A DNA stretch of 64,000 nt from Chlorobium sp. (GTDB lineage: Bacteria; Bacteroidota; Chlorobiia; Chlorobiales; Chlorobiaceae). Location of the stretch: contig SZXV01000002.1 of assembly GCA_005862225.1 (NCBI GenBank), positions 496,001 to 560,000 on the forward strand, in the 5' to 3' direction. Every line of letters starts with the position of its first letter. Within the stretch, counting starts at the first letter, position 1. Position numbers and translations under genes: made by a program. The notes beneath the pieces are model-generated. The model did no database searches, was not told where the DNA came from, and worked only from the letters and a program-made list of their open reading frames with translations. Shown one piece after another: positions 1 to 9,159 of the stretch.

Positions 1-96
1 TATTGGATGAAAAAAAGGATATACACCCTGAGATTTTACCTCATCGGCAATTGTATACTCAACGCATTTTTTAAATAAGTCTTTAATGTTCTCCAC
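1..96 (-). CDS. N-terminus of an AONS/serine-palmitoyltransferase-type PLP enzyme (partial)
   Basis: The gene runs off the left edge of the window and only its first 32 codons are visible. They encode a peptide with the pattern KDLFKKC, then [16 protein letters not shown]. This resembles the N-terminus of alpha-oxoamine synthase family proteins (8-amino-7-oxononanoate synthase or serine-palmitoyltransferase-like) of the Bacteroidetes/Chlorobi type, where an ADE-K--G-YP-F-PI motif is common. The start is a GTG at 94-96: an in-frame TAA lies five codons upstream with no ATG in between. The family assignment comes from the N-terminal motif only; the catalytic lysine is outside the window. Confidence 0.55.
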   Translation of the reverse strand, partial: MENIKDLFKKCVEYTIADEVKSQGVYPFFHPI

Positions 97-338
97 AGGA
101 ATACAATTTTACTTCAGCTACAGATAAAAAAGCTGGAATTTCTTGATTTACGGTCGCCTCTTTTTGATTGATTTGACCAAGGGATACTTGTTTATGGAAG
201 CAAAATTCGCTCATAAACCGAAATGTATTAAAAATTTTTATTTTTTTCTGTTAATAACCGGTACGGTTTTTTGGAGATGGAGAAGCTAACCGTTCTAATG
301 GCAGTGGGTGTGCCTGATAAAATGGAGTTGTCCTGGAT

Positions 339-1331
339 ATGGGTGAAAAAATATTGGTGACTGGTTCAACCGGTTTTATTGGCAAGCGGCTCCTGAAATA
401 TCTTTTGGGAGAAGGAGAGAGAGTCAGGGTTTTTCTTCGCCCTGAAAGTAAGGCAGAAGCTTTGCCGGCAGGTATAGAGGTCGTTCGGGGTAGTTTCAGC
501 AATCTTGATGATCTTGGCCGTGCGGTCAGCGATGTTGATTGTATAGTGCACCTTGCGGGGGTAACCAAAGCGCTTGATGAAGCAGGATATGATGCAGGCA
601 ATGTGATGCCGGTGCAAAACTTGCTGATTGCCGTCAGGGAGCATAACCCGGATCTCAAGCGTTTTCTTTACGTCTCTTCGCTGACGGTTGGTGGCCCGGC
701 ATCTGAAGGTACATACGGAGTCAGAGAGTCTGATCGCCCATGTCCGGTAAGTGCCTATGGACGCAGTAAATTAAAGGCTGAAAACCTTTGTATGGAAAGT
801 TCGGCTCGTCTTCCTGTTACTATTGTGCGTCCTCCCGCAGTGTATGGGCCGGGGGATCAGGACGTGTTTCAGGTATTTCAGATGCTTGCCAAAGGGTTTC
901 TTGTTTCTGCCGGTAACCAGTCGAGACAGCGTTTCAGCATGATTTATGTTGACGATCTTGTGAACGGTATGATGGCAGCGGCTCGTTCAGAGAAGGCGGT
1001 TGGCCACATATATTATATCACGTCTCCCCGCTCATATTCATGGGATGATGTGATTGCCGCTTCGCGACCGACGCTCGGCTTTACCAAACTTCACAAAATT
1101 TCTCTGCCTCAATCGCTTGTGTTTATCCTTGGCACAGTGATTGGTTCTGCGGGTTATCTGTTGGGTAAGCCTGTGCTTGTCAATCGTGACAAGGCGAATG
1201 AACTGGTGCAGGACTATTGGGTCTGTTCTCCAGAGCAGGCAGCTCAGGATTTCGGCTTTAGCGCAAAAACCCCTCTTGCCGATGGTGTGGCAAAAACGAT
1301 TGCCTGGTACAGGCGCAAAGGGTGGTTGTGA
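339..1331 (+). CDS. NAD-dependent epimerase/dehydratase (extended SDR)
   Basis: A 330-residue extended short-chain dehydrogenase. The Rossmann motif TGSTGFIG lies at residues 8-15 and the catalytic pair Y140-x3-K144 is intact (SAYGRSK). The family oxidises or epimerises nucleotide sugars or reduces related hydroxy-ketones with NAD(P). The exact substrate cannot be read from the sequence. The C-terminal part is longer and more hydrophobic than the nucleotide-binding core, as in the family members that act on lipid-linked or steroid-like substrates. It converges on holA with a 10-bp gap. An unrelated second epimerase lies at 14.8 kb. Confidence 0.9.
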   Translation: MGEKILVTGSTGFIGKRLLKYLLGEGERVRVFLRPESKAEALPAGIEVVRGSFSNLDDLGRAVSDVDCIVHLAGVTKALDEAGYDAGNVMPVQNLLIAVREHNPDLKRFLYVSSLTVGGPASEGTYGVRESDRPCPVSAYGRSKLKAENLCMESSARLPVTIVRPPAVYGPGDQDVFQVFQMLAKGFLVSAGNQSRQRFSMIYVDDLVNGMMAAARSEKAVGHIYYITSPRSYSWDDVIAASRPTLGFTKLHKISLPQSLVFILGTVIGSAGYLLGKPVLVNRDKANELVQDYWVCSPEQAAQDFGFSAKTPLADGVAKTIAWYRRKGWL

Positions 1332-1341
1332 GTGCTGTCGG

Positions 1342-2382
1342 TTATCCTAGCAGTTTTTGCATGAGTTGCAGAAGCAGATATTTTTCGTCCGGGTAGGATC
1401 GCAGTCCTTTCAGTGCGGCATCAGTTTCCTGCAGGACGGATAACGCCTGCTCGGCATCTTTTTGTGAAAACGATTTGATGTAGGCAAGATAGTTTTTTAC
1501 AAAGTACTCCTGTTTACCGAACATGCCAAGGGTTTTGGCAATTTCAGCATGGGGCATTTTCTGGACCTCGGGTAACGACAGTTTCCAGATTCGGATAAAA
1601 AAAGTTGTAAGGAATCGGATGATATTCCCAAGCCCCTCTTTCTGCCCTTCCTGATCCATGATCATGAGTGAGATGCCGCTGCAGAGCCTCAGGCTTCGTT
1701 CAGCAAGGGCTTTCTCAAGCTCAAAGACATTGTAGGTTCGTGATATACCGACGCAGTCATACACATCATGAGCTGTTATGTGTCTCTCTCCGTTTCGGGT
1801 AGACGCATACATGATGATCTTTTCGATTTCGTGGCATATTTCTCTTGCCGATGGCTGGATATACGCAGTAAATGCTTTCAGCGCGTCGGCATCAAATTCC
1901 CATCCGGAAGCTTTTGCTCTGTTATAGGCAAAAAGGTCGGGGGATTTGATGACGGGAAATTCGTGACGAAATTTTTTAAAGGCACTGAACGGGAGTTTTT
2001 CTATCTCCTTTTTATCGATCTGGTCCGAGTCGCAGATCAGAACAGTAAATTCTGCAGGGTTGGCGATATAGCGGCTGAGTTTTTCGTCGTGCTGTTTCTG
2101 CTGTTCTTTTGTCGAGGGTTTTTTGATTTTTTCAAACTGCCGGACAATAATAAGTTGTTTTTGGGTAAACATCGGGTACTCGGATGCTTTCGACACAAGC
2201 TCACCGATGGTGAGATCGGTGCCATAAAAGATGTGCGTATTACATGCGGCATCGCTTTCGGAGGGGAAAATGGCGTTCCTGATCATGCTTGCAACCTCTT
2301 CTTTCAGGTAGCTTTCGGGGCCGTACAGGAGATAAACCGGAGAAATGGCGCCAGCGGAGATATTTTTTTTCAGTGCCTCCAT
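1342..2382 (-). CDS. holA: DNA polymerase III subunit delta
   Basis: A 346-residue protein matching the delta subunit of the replicative clamp loader, which opens the beta sliding clamp and works in the gamma/tau-delta-delta' complex. The N-terminal signature YLLYGPESYLKEE is typical of HolA. It is followed by the AAA-like fold without a usable Walker A motif and the C-terminal helical collar domain ending in a leucine-rich LLLQLMQKLLG. Length matches the family (about 330-350). The gene is transcribed leftwards, 59 bp downstream of ssb, and may be in the same transcript. Confidence 0.85.
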   Translation of the reverse strand: MEALKKNISAGAISPVYLLYGPESYLKEEVASMIRNAIFPSESDAACNTHIFYGTDLTIGELVSKASEYPMFTQKQLIIVRQFEKIKKPSTKEQQKQHDEKLSRYIANPAEFTVLICDSDQIDKKEIEKLPFSAFKKFRHEFPVIKSPDLFAYNRAKASGWEFDADALKAFTAYIQPSAREICHEIEKIIMYASTRNGERHITAHDVYDCVGISRTYNVFELEKALAERSLRLCSGISLMIMDQEGQKEGLGNIIRFLTTFFIRIWKLSLPEVQKMPHAEIAKTLGMFGKQEYFVKNYLAYIKSFSQKDAEQALSVLQETDAALKGLRSYPDEKYLLLQLMQKLLG

Positions 2383-2441
2383 TATGGGATGTCAAATTAT
2401 AGTGTCAGGGCGTACCGGAGTACGCCCTGAAGATTAATAAA

Positions 2442-2939
2442 TCAGAAAGGGAGATCGTCCTTTTCATTTTCAAGCATCGAAGCTGAGGATGGAGAGGTTT
2501 GCGATGTATTGCCCTGTGGATAATCATGCTGGACCGGATTGATCTGTGGTCGATCATAATTTTGAGTCCCCTCATAACTTCCTTGCCCACTTCCCTGATC
2601 TCTTTGCCCGCCAAGCATCTGCATATCGGAACAGACAATCTCTGTTGTATATTTTTTTTCACCGCTTTTGGCATCGTCCCAGCTTCTGGTCTGAAGACGC
2701 CCCTCAATATAGACTTGTCGCCCCTTTTTCAGGTATTGGTTGCATATTTCAGCAAGTTTACCCCATGTGATAATTCTGTGCCATTCAGTCCTCTCCTGCA
2801 GGTTGCCATTGCTGTCCTTGAAGTTTTCGTTAGTGGCTAAAGTGAAATTGGCCACTGACTGACCGGACGAGGTTGTTCTTAATTCAGGATCGTTGCCGAG
2901 ATGACCGATCAGCATTACTTTGTTGAGCCCTTTTGCCAT
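2442..2939 (-). CDS. ssb: Single-stranded DNA-binding protein
   Basis: A 165-residue SSB. The N-terminal OB fold starts [20 protein letters not shown] and covers about residues 1-108. A glycine/glutamine/proline-rich flexible linker follows, and the acidic tip ends DDLPF, the conserved C-terminal peptide that recruits replication and repair partners. Length and tail are standard for a bacterial housekeeping SSB. It lies just upstream of holA, so replication functions are grouped. Confidence 0.97.
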   Translation of the reverse strand: MAKGLNKVMLIGHLGNDPELRTTSSGQSVANFTLATNENFKDSNGNLQERTEWHRIITWGKLAEICNQYLKKGRQVYIEGRLQTRSWDDAKSGEKKYTTEIVCSDMQMLGGQRDQGSGQGSYEGTQNYDRPQINPVQHDYPQGNTSQTSPSSASMLENEKDDLPF

Positions 2940-3030
2940 AGTCGTTTAGCGGTTCGTTGAGAAAAAAAGTCGAGGAATGCCTTGATTGTTTTTGTTATTA
3001 CCAAAAGCAATTATACTATTAATATACGTC

Positions 3031-3837
3031 TTATGCTATTAATAATTTTGCATTAATGACGGGGCCTTCCCGGCAGAGCAGAATGGTTCGAATCCCTTCG
3101 TCAGGAGCCATGACTTCAACACTGCAGCCATAACAAATGCCGATGCCGCAGCCCATTACCGATTCAAGTGAGACATCACATGAAAGCTGGTGTTCATGGC
3201 ATAATCGGGTAAGTGCCTTCAGCATTGGATTTGGCCCGCAAGCAAAAACCTTGAGAGTGCCCTCTTTTTTCAGATCATGGAGGAAGACATCAAGCAGCTC
3301 CACGACAGTGCCTTTGAACCCGGCGGAACCATCATCAGTCGCAATACGGCAGTTGGCAAGGTTTTGGGAGAGGATGTCATCCTTTGTTCGTCCACCGATA
3401 AGATTGATCACTTTTCTGCCTTCTGCGGCAAGTGTTTTTTCAAGAAAAAGCATAGGAGCAGTACCGATTCCGCCGGAGACAAGCAATGCTGTCTCAAATT
3501 CAGGGTTTGTTCGGTTGAAGCTGTTTCCCAGCGGTCCAAGCACCGATACTGCTGAACCCTCAGTGATCTGACAGAAAAGAGTCGTACCGGCTCCGACTGT
3601 TTTCACCATGATATCGATGAGTGGGCCACGGATGTTATGAATCGAAAACGGTCTTCTGAGCAGAGGCTGCGTCGAGCTGTTAATCTTCACATTAACAAAG
3701 TTACCAGGTTGTGCTGCTGCAGCAATTACAGGGCACTCGATGGTGATGATGCTGACATCACTGCTGATTCGGCGTACCTGAACGACTGTTGCCCGGATAT
3801 CGGCAATGGCCACAGACTCGCACTGATGAGTTTGCAT
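3031..3837 (-). CDS. pyrK: Dihydroorotate dehydrogenase electron-transfer subunit
   Basis: An FAD/NAD-binding ferredoxin-reductase-like protein of about 268 residues. The FAD-binding RRPFSIH motif, the NAD-binding GGIGTAPMLFL loop and a C-terminal [2Fe-2S] cysteine set (C-GIGIC-GC followed by a distal C) are visible, as in PyrK. PyrK passes electrons from the PyrD flavin to NAD+ in pyrimidine synthesis. The open frame extends 15 codons further upstream. I prefer the start at 3837 because a CAGGA ribosome site sits about 9 nt before that ATG, while the upstream ATGs have none. No pyrD is adjacent. Confidence 0.9.
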   Translation of the reverse strand: MQTHQCESVAIADIRATVVQVRRISSDVSIITIECPVIAAAAQPGNFVNVKINSSTQPLLRRPFSIHNIRGPLIDIMVKTVGAGTTLFCQITEGSAVSVLGPLGNSFNRTNPEFETALLVSGGIGTAPMLFLEKTLAAEGRKVINLIGGRTKDDILSQNLANCRIATDDGSAGFKGTVVELLDVFLHDLKKEGTLKVFACGPNPMLKALTRLCHEHQLSCDVSLESVMGCGIGICYGCSVEVMAPDEGIRTILLCREGPVINAKLLIA

Positions 3838-4021
3838 ATTCTGATTTCCTGCGTTGTTGTTTTTCTGGAGCATGATTGCCATGCACGAACAGTTTCACAC
3901 AATATGGCCAAAATAATTAAATTAAAGAGTGTGTGCCTTATCTTTTGTAGTGTCAGCTTAGAGTTATATCTTTGACTTTTTCTGATTTTCGCACTGCATT
4001 TCCAAATCCAAAGTTCGGTTC

Positions 4022-5248
4022 ATGCGTATTTTAACATTTACAGGTAAAGGCGGAGTAGGCAAAACCAGTGTGTCTGCTGCTACGGCTGTCCGCTTGTCAG
4101 AGCTTGGCTATCGGACCCTTGTCCTTTCTACTGATCCAGCACATAGTTTATCGGATTCGTTTAACCTGCCTCTTGGCGCAGAACCAACAAAGATCAAGGA
4201 GAATCTTCATGCCATTGAGGTCAATCCTTATGTTGATCTCAAGCAGAACTGGCAGTCTGTCCAAAAATATTATACAAGGATATTTATGGCTCAGGGTATT
4301 TCCGGAGTCATGGCTGATGAAATGACCATCCTCCCTGGCATGGAAGAGCTTTTTTCCCTTTTGAGGATAAAACGCTATAAAGCCTCTGGTCTTTATGATG
4401 TCCTTGTTCTTGATACGGCGCCTACCGGCGAAACCCTGCGTTTGCTCTCCCTTCCCGATACCCTGTCATGGGGTATGAAAGCTGTAAAAAACGTCAACAA
4501 ATATCTGATCAAGCCTTTGAGCAAGCCGCTCTCAAAAATGTCTGATAAAATTGCCTTTTTTATTCCACCGGCAGATGCTATAGAATCGGTTGACCAGGTT
4601 TTTGATGAGCTTGAGGATATTCGTGATATTCTTACGGACAATCAGAAATCGACGGTTCGGCTGGTCATGAATGCAGAGAAAATGTCGATCAAGGAGACGA
4701 TGCGCGCTTTGACCTACCTGAACCTTTACGGTTTCAAGGTGGACATGGTGCTTGTCAATCGTTTGCTTGATACCAACGAAGATAGTGGGTATCTTGAAAA
4801 CTGGAAAGCTATTCAGCAGAAGTACCTTGGAGAGATCGAAGAGGGATTTTCGCCACTTCCGGTAAAAAAACTCAGGATGTACGAGCAGGAAATTGTCGGT
4901 CTCAAATCACTTGAGATGTTTGCCAAAGACATGTACGGCGATACTGATCCGTCCGATATGATGTATGACGAGCCACCGATCAAGTTTGTCCGTAACGGTG
5001 ATGTCTATGAGGTACAGTTGAAGCTTATGTTTGCCAATCCAGTTGATATTGATGTATGGGTGACCGGTGATGAGTTATTTGTACAAATCGGCAATCAACG
5101 CAAAATCATCACGCTTCCTATCAGTCTGACTGGGCTTGAACCTGGCGATGCTGTTTTCAAAGACAAATGGCTTCACATTCCCTTTGATCTTGATCGTCAG
5201 AATCACAGCCGGTCACAAAAGGAACAAAATGCGTACGATAGAGGATAA
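4022..5248 (+). CDS. ArsA/Get3-type ATPase with C-terminal Hsp20-like domain (copy 1)
   Basis: A 408-residue P-loop ATPase of the anion-transporting ATPase (ArsA/GET3) family. The deviant Walker [10 protein letters not shown] is at residues 8-16, the switch II region reads LDTAPTGETLRLL, and the last 70-80 residues look like the alpha-crystallin/Hsp20-type domain often fused to bacterial ArsA homologues. It contains no cysteine at all, so it lacks the metalloid-binding cysteines of arsenite pumps and the CxxC of eukaryotic Get3. A role in arsenite export is therefore unlikely. It sits immediately upstream of csmC-csmA, and a paralogue sits downstream of csmA. I infer a part in handling chlorosome or membrane proteins. 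Confidence 0.9.
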   Translation: MRILTFTGKGGVGKTSVSAATAVRLSELGYRTLVLSTDPAHSLSDSFNLPLGAEPTKIKENLHAIEVNPYVDLKQNWQSVQKYYTRIFMAQGISGVMADEMTILPGMEELFSLLRIKRYKASGLYDVLVLDTAPTGETLRLLSLPDTLSWGMKAVKNVNKYLIKPLSKPLSKMSDKIAFFIPPADAIESVDQVFDELEDIRDILTDNQKSTVRLVMNAEKMSIKETMRALTYLNLYGFKVDMVLVNRLLDTNEDSGYLENWKAIQQKYLGEIEEGFSPLPVKKLRMYEQEIVGLKSLEMFAKDMYGDTDPSDMMYDEPPIKFVRNGDVYEVQLKLMFANPVDIDVWVTGDELFVQIGNQRKIITLPISLTGLEPGDAVFKDKWLHIPFDLDRQNHSRSQKEQNAYDRG

Positions 5249-5375
5249 CGACACCTGGGGAGGAGTATTTGTATAGATCAAAATTTATGTTTAAATTTCA
5301 CAAAAGTAATCTCATTAGTCGTTAATTTTAACAGGGGCTTCGATTGACAAGAGCCTCATTTCCAGGGAGAATAAT

Positions 5376-5795
5376 ATGTCGGAATCTTACCAGAAACTGC
5401 GTCAGGATTTTAAAGAGCTTGATTTTACAGATCGCCTTACTTTTCTTGCCGAAAGTGTACTCTTGACCGGACAGAGCGCTGTTGTTGGCGGCCTGAATCT
5501 TGCCGGTAATCTTTTTGATACAGTAACCGGCACAGTGGGCGCAGTTATCGATGCTTCGGGTGTTGGTAATCTGCTGGGCAATACCAGTGGCGTCGTTGGT
5601 GAAACTATTGACCGTGTTGCTATTACCGTTAAAGATGCATCAAGAACTGCAAGTGAATTGTATGTCAGCGCAGTTGAGAGTGTTGAAAATGTCACCGGAA
5701 ATGCAGCTACTGCTGTTGGTGATGCAGGGGTATCTGCTGCTGAAGTCGTCAAGAATTTTGCAGGCTCTTTTCAAAAAGGTCCTGTAAGAAAATAA
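5376..5795 (+). CDS. csmC: Chlorosome envelope protein C
   Basis: A 139-residue protein recognised as CsmC, a component of the lipid-monolayer envelope of the chlorosome. It begins [17 protein letters not shown] and then has a long small-residue-rich amphipathic/hydrophobic stretch ([20 protein letters not shown] and onwards) that would lie in the monolayer. A clear ribosome site AGGGAG lies about 7 nt before the ATG. csmA follows 142 bp downstream, the classic csmC-csmA order of green sulfur bacteria. Confidence 0.93.
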   Translation: MSESYQKLRQDFKELDFTDRLTFLAESVLLTGQSAVVGGLNLAGNLFDTVTGTVGAVIDASGVGNLLGNTSGVVGETIDRVAITVKDASRTASELYVSAVESVENVTGNAATAVGDAGVSAAEVVKNFAGSFQKGPVRK

Positions 5796-5937
5796 AGAAG
5801 GTCACTGTTTTTTTTGGGCATAGCTGTTCAAAAGAGAAAACTTTTTCTTGTTTTTGTTTTTTATTACCGTAAATTAGTTAAAGAATACCGTTTTAAATTC
5901 TGATAACTTTTCAATAATTAAATTTCGAGGAGGAACT

Positions 5938-6180
5938 ATGAGTGGTGGTGGCGTTTTTACCGATATCCTGGCCGCAGCCGGACGTATTTTTGAAGTCATG
6001 GTTGAAGGGCACTGGGAAACTGTAGGTATGTTGTTTGATTCACTGGGCAAAGGCACCATGAGAATCAATCGCAATGCTTATGGCAGCATGGGTGGAGGCA
6101 CAAGCCTTCGCGGATCATCACCTGAAGTTTCAGGTTATGCTGTTCCAACCAAAGCTGTTGAATCAAAGTTCGCAGAGTAA
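5938..6180 (+). CDS. csmA: Chlorosome baseplate protein A precursor
   Basis: The 80-residue precursor of CsmA, the BChl a-binding protein that builds the paracrystalline chlorosome baseplate and passes energy to the FMO protein. The sequence is nearly invariant in the family: [20 protein letters not shown] at the start and His25 (EGHWETV), the accepted BChl a ligand. The last 20 or so residues (from about [12 protein letters not shown]) form the C-terminal propeptide removed on maturation. The ribosome site GGAGGA precedes the start, and a strong terminator follows. This one gene places the window in the green sulfur bacteria. Confidence 0.98.
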   Translation: MSGGGVFTDILAAAGRIFEVMVEGHWETVGMLFDSLGKGTMRINRNAYGSMGGGTSLRGSSPEVSGYAVPTKAVESKFAE

Positions 6181-6204
6181 GCTGAGCTGAAACGCTCTTT
6201 ACGC

Positions 6205-6246
6205 AGGCAGTGAAAAGCTCAAGGCTTTCACTGCCTTTTTTATTTT
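6205..6246 (+). terminator. Rho-independent terminator of csmC-csmA
   Basis: A stem formed by AGGCAGTGAAAAGC and GCTTTCACTGCCT with a short loop is followed by a run of T residues (6236-6246). It lies 24 bp after the csmA stop, so it should end the abundant csmA transcript and isolate it from the 508-residue gene downstream. Confidence 0.9.
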
Positions 6247-6354
6247 TACAAAAAAGCGCTCTTTTTCGGCAGGTTGAGTAATTTCTGTTTATTATAAAAA
6301 TTTCATAAATTTCATTTCAATCGGCCGGGGAAATTAAGCGAACGGGTATGGGTA

Positions 6355-7881
6355 ATGGGTAATGTTTCTGTGTACATTTCGGGTCAGACCGAACAGAGTG
6401 ATGTTCATGAGTTTTTTCAGAAAGGGCTCATGACTGCCGGTGAAAATCCGATTGCATTTTTTGAAGGGGTTTTTTATGAATCACATCAGGAACGTGTTGG
6501 TAATATTGCCTTTCAGGATTATTTGATCTATACCGACAAGGCGGTTTATCTGTGGGCAAGAGGCTTGAATAAAGATTATCTTGACCGCTTTAACCTTGGT
6601 TCCCTTTCTATGAACAGTCGCAATAAAGATCATGATTTTGCGACGATCAATCTCAAGGTTCGCCGGGAAGATAAAGAGCCCGTCTATGTGATTTTTGATA
6701 TGGTTGAACTTCGGGAAGCCGACTTGATTACCAGGCTTCACACCGTTATTGAATCTATTATCGAAGAGCATCTTGGTCTTAATTTCCGAAAAAATATTCC
6801 TGATGCCGTTTCTGCACGTATTCTGCAAGGGGCAAGGGGAGTTTGCGTACCCCAGGTTATTTCTTTTCGATTTGAAACGCCAGACCCTGTACAGCAGGAG
6901 AGTCATATAGGTTATGGCCAGGATCTTCTGGAGCAATATAAAGCCAGTCTTGGTTATGCGCCAGAGGAACGTCCTCAACAGCCGGCAGGCGGTCACAAGC
7001 AGGAGAGTTTTTCTCCGGCAGATGCCATCAAGGGTATTGAGAACATGCTGCCAACAGATCCGGCATCACTGAAAAGAATAGCAGGATCATTAAAAGAGCT
7101 GATTGGCGATGCTCCCTTCAAGATTCGTGATCAGGTCAAGAATGATCTTCAGCATGTTCCCGGGATGCTCACGGCGCTCAATGAACTGCTGAACAGTATA
7201 GCGGATAACCCGCAGGCCGAGCGATTTGTTATAAATATCGTTAAAACAGCCGTGCGAAATGACGGGATGATCGGATCGGTTGGGAAGCTGTTGAGGCTCT
7301 CTTCCAATTTTGGCGATAATTCCAAGAAAAGGGCGCAAAGATCCTCAAAAGCTGATCATGCAGAATCCAGTGATGATGCCTCTCCAGGGAGAAGACGTAA
7401 GGGTGATGATGGTCATGACTCTTTTTCCAAAAGAAAGAGCATTCATATTACAAGCGATGACGATGTGACACTGAATGATGATTGTTTTAACAGCAATGAT
7501 GCTGTTGTTGAAAAGAGCAGAAAGTCAGTGGTTGCTGGAGTTGAAAAAACAAGGATAAAGGAGGACATAGGGGCCGCTGACGTACCCGCCCGTAAAAGTA
7601 TTGCCATTAAATCTCTTGACGAGAACATGCCATCAATTGTGAAAAGCATGATGAGTATGGATGATGCTTCTGGAAAGCCAGTGACATCCGGTGAACCTGA
7701 TCCTGTTGCAACTGTTTCAAGAAAAAAAATCCAGATCAGATCCGCTGAAGATACAGGTAATGTTCTTGCTGATGAAAAGGTCGTTTCCGCAGAATTGCCT
7801 GGAGATTCGGCGGAGTCCAGAGTATCTGATACCAGTCACGTTGCTGGTCATGAAAACGATACGGAAGGAGCAAATCGATAA
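6355..7881 (+). CDS. Unknown 508-residue protein between csmA and the second ArsA ATPase
   Basis: Not recognised as a named family. Residues 1-150 look like a compact beta-rich domain that could be PH-like (TDKAVYLWARG, VRREDKEPVYVIFD). Residues 220-320 are helical. The rest is polar, charged and probably disordered. Within this tail a short motif recurs at about residues 360, 412 and 456: KRKSIHITSDDD, ARKSIAIKSLDEN and SRKKIQIRSAED. The start at 6355 avoids an upstream ATG that stops after four codons. There is no signal peptide and no membrane segment. Its position between csmA and an ArsA-like ATPase suggests, but does not prove, a link to chlorosome biogenesis. Confidence 0.75.
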   Translation: MGNVSVYISGQTEQSDVHEFFQKGLMTAGENPIAFFEGVFYESHQERVGNIAFQDYLIYTDKAVYLWARGLNKDYLDRFNLGSLSMNSRNKDHDFATINLKVRREDKEPVYVIFDMVELREADLITRLHTVIESIIEEHLGLNFRKNIPDAVSARILQGARGVCVPQVISFRFETPDPVQQESHIGYGQDLLEQYKASLGYAPEERPQQPAGGHKQESFSPADAIKGIENMLPTDPASLKRIAGSLKELIGDAPFKIRDQVKNDLQHVPGMLTALNELLNSIADNPQAERFVINIVKTAVRNDGMIGSVGKLLRLSSNFGDNSKKRAQRSSKADHAESSDDASPGRRRKGDDGHDSFSKRKSIHITSDDDVTLNDDCFNSNDAVVEKSRKSVVAGVEKTRIKEDIGAADVPARKSIAIKSLDENMPSIVKSMMSMDDASGKPVTSGEPDPVATVSRKKIQIRSAEDTGNVLADEKVVSAELPGDSAESRVSDTSHVAGHENDTEGANR

Positions 7882-7928
7882 AGAGCTTTCATTCAATCAA
7901 GTCCACTCAATAGTTTTTGATCATCAAC

Positions 7929-9083
7929 ATGAGAATTATTCTTTACCTGGGTAAGGGAGGGGTAGGAAAGACTACCGTTTCAGCTTCATCTGCAACAGCA
8001 ATTGCCCGAAGAGGACAAAGGGTTCTGATTATGAGCACTGATGTCGCTCACAGTTTGGCAGATGCCTTGAATGCTGAGCTTTCATCAACACCAGTCGAAG
8101 TTGAAAAAAATCTCTTTGCCATGGAGGTGAATGTCCTTGCTGAAATCAGGGAAAACTGGACAGAACTTTATTCCTATTTCTCATCGATTTTAATGCATGA
8201 TGGCGCTAATGAAGTTGTTGCAGAAGAGCTTGCAATCATGCCCGGTATGGAGGAGATGATCAGTCTTCGCTATATCTGGAAAGCGGCAAAATCAGGTAAT
8301 TATGATGTCGTGGTTGTTGATGCAGCGCCTACAGGTGAAACCATGCGTTTGCTTGGTATGCCCGAATCTTATGGATGGTATGCGGATAAAATTGGTGGAT
8401 GGCATGCCAAAGCTATTGGTTTTGCAGCGCCTCTTCTGAACAAGTTTATGCCGAAGAAGAATATTTTCAAGCTGATGCCAGAGGTGAATGATCACATGAA
8501 AGAGCTTCATGCCATGCTTCAGGATAAAGCCATAACGACTTTCAGGGTTGTTCTTAATCCTGAAAATATGGTTATCAAGGAAGCATTACGGGTACAGACC
8601 TACCTCAACTTGTTTGGCTATAAGCTGGATGCGGCGGTAGTCAACAAAATTTTACCCGAAAGCTCTTCCGACAACTATCTGCAGAGTCTTATTGATATTC
8701 AAAGCAAGTATCTCAAAGTGATTGAAAACTGTTTTTATCCTGTGCCGATTTTCAGGGTAAAACAATCCACAGCAGAAATTATCAATACCGACAGGCTTTA
8801 TACGTTAAGCCAGGAGATGTTTGGCGACAAAAACCCGGCAGATATTCTTTACAGTAGTGACAAGACCCAGATGTTGGACAAAATTAACGGAAAATATGTT
8901 TTGAGCCTTTATCTGCCGAATGTTGAGGTGAAAAAGCTTAATGTGAATATCAAAGGAGATGAACTGCTTGTGGATATCAATAATTTCCGCAAAAGCATTA
9001 TTCTTCCAAACGTTCTTGTGGGTCGAAAAACTGAAGGCGCTGATTTTATTGAAGGCAACCTCAATATTACATTTGCCAACTGA
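7929..9083 (+). CDS. ArsA/Get3-type ATPase with C-terminal Hsp20-like domain (copy 2)
   Basis: A 384-residue paralogue of the ATPase at 4.0 kb, opening [20 protein letters not shown]. The deviant Walker A and the [16 protein letters not shown] switch II segment are intact, and the C-terminal 70 residues again look Hsp20-like. There is one cysteine only (in IENCFYPVP), so metalloid coordination by a cysteine triad is not possible. Four codons upstream is another ATG (7917); the start at 7929 aligns with the start of copy 1. It begins 47 bp after the 508-residue gene and is probably co-transcribed with it. Confidence 0.9.
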   Translation: MRIILYLGKGGVGKTTVSASSATAIARRGQRVLIMSTDVAHSLADALNAELSSTPVEVEKNLFAMEVNVLAEIRENWTELYSYFSSILMHDGANEVVAEELAIMPGMEEMISLRYIWKAAKSGNYDVVVVDAAPTGETMRLLGMPESYGWYADKIGGWHAKAIGFAAPLLNKFMPKKNIFKLMPEVNDHMKELHAMLQDKAITTFRVVLNPENMVIKEALRVQTYLNLFGYKLDAAVVNKILPESSSDNYLQSLIDIQSKYLKVIENCFYPVPIFRVKQSTAEIINTDRLYTLSQEMFGDKNPADILYSSDKTQMLDKINGKYVLSLYLPNVEVKKLNVNIKGDELLVDINNFRKSIILPNVLVGRKTEGADFIEGNLNITFAN

Positions 9084-9124
9084 GCGAACAGAACAGGTTT
9101 TTCACGATTCATTTCTTTTACCGG

Positions 9125-9159
9125 GCAGACTGCTTTAATGGGCAGTCTGCTTTTTTTTT
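9125..9159 (+). terminator. Terminator shared by the ArsA-like gene and folK
   Basis: A perfect 9-bp stem (GCAGACTGC and GCAGTCTGC, loop of 8) is followed by nine T residues. It ends the rightward ArsA-like transcript. The stem overlaps the last codons and stop of folK on the other strand, so the two convergent genes share the element. Confidence 0.9.

Noticed and set aside
1768-2430. 220-codon plus-strand frame opposite holA
   Set aside because: Rich in phenylalanine and aspartate as expected from reverse-complement codons; HolA is clearly the real gene.
2499-2840. Plus-strand open frames opposite ssb
   Set aside because: They are antisense to a clear SSB and have no family resemblance.
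3080-3105. GGTTCGAATCC string suggestive of a tRNA T-arm
   Set aside because: It lies inside pyrK coding sequence and no acceptor, anticodon or D arm can be folded around it.
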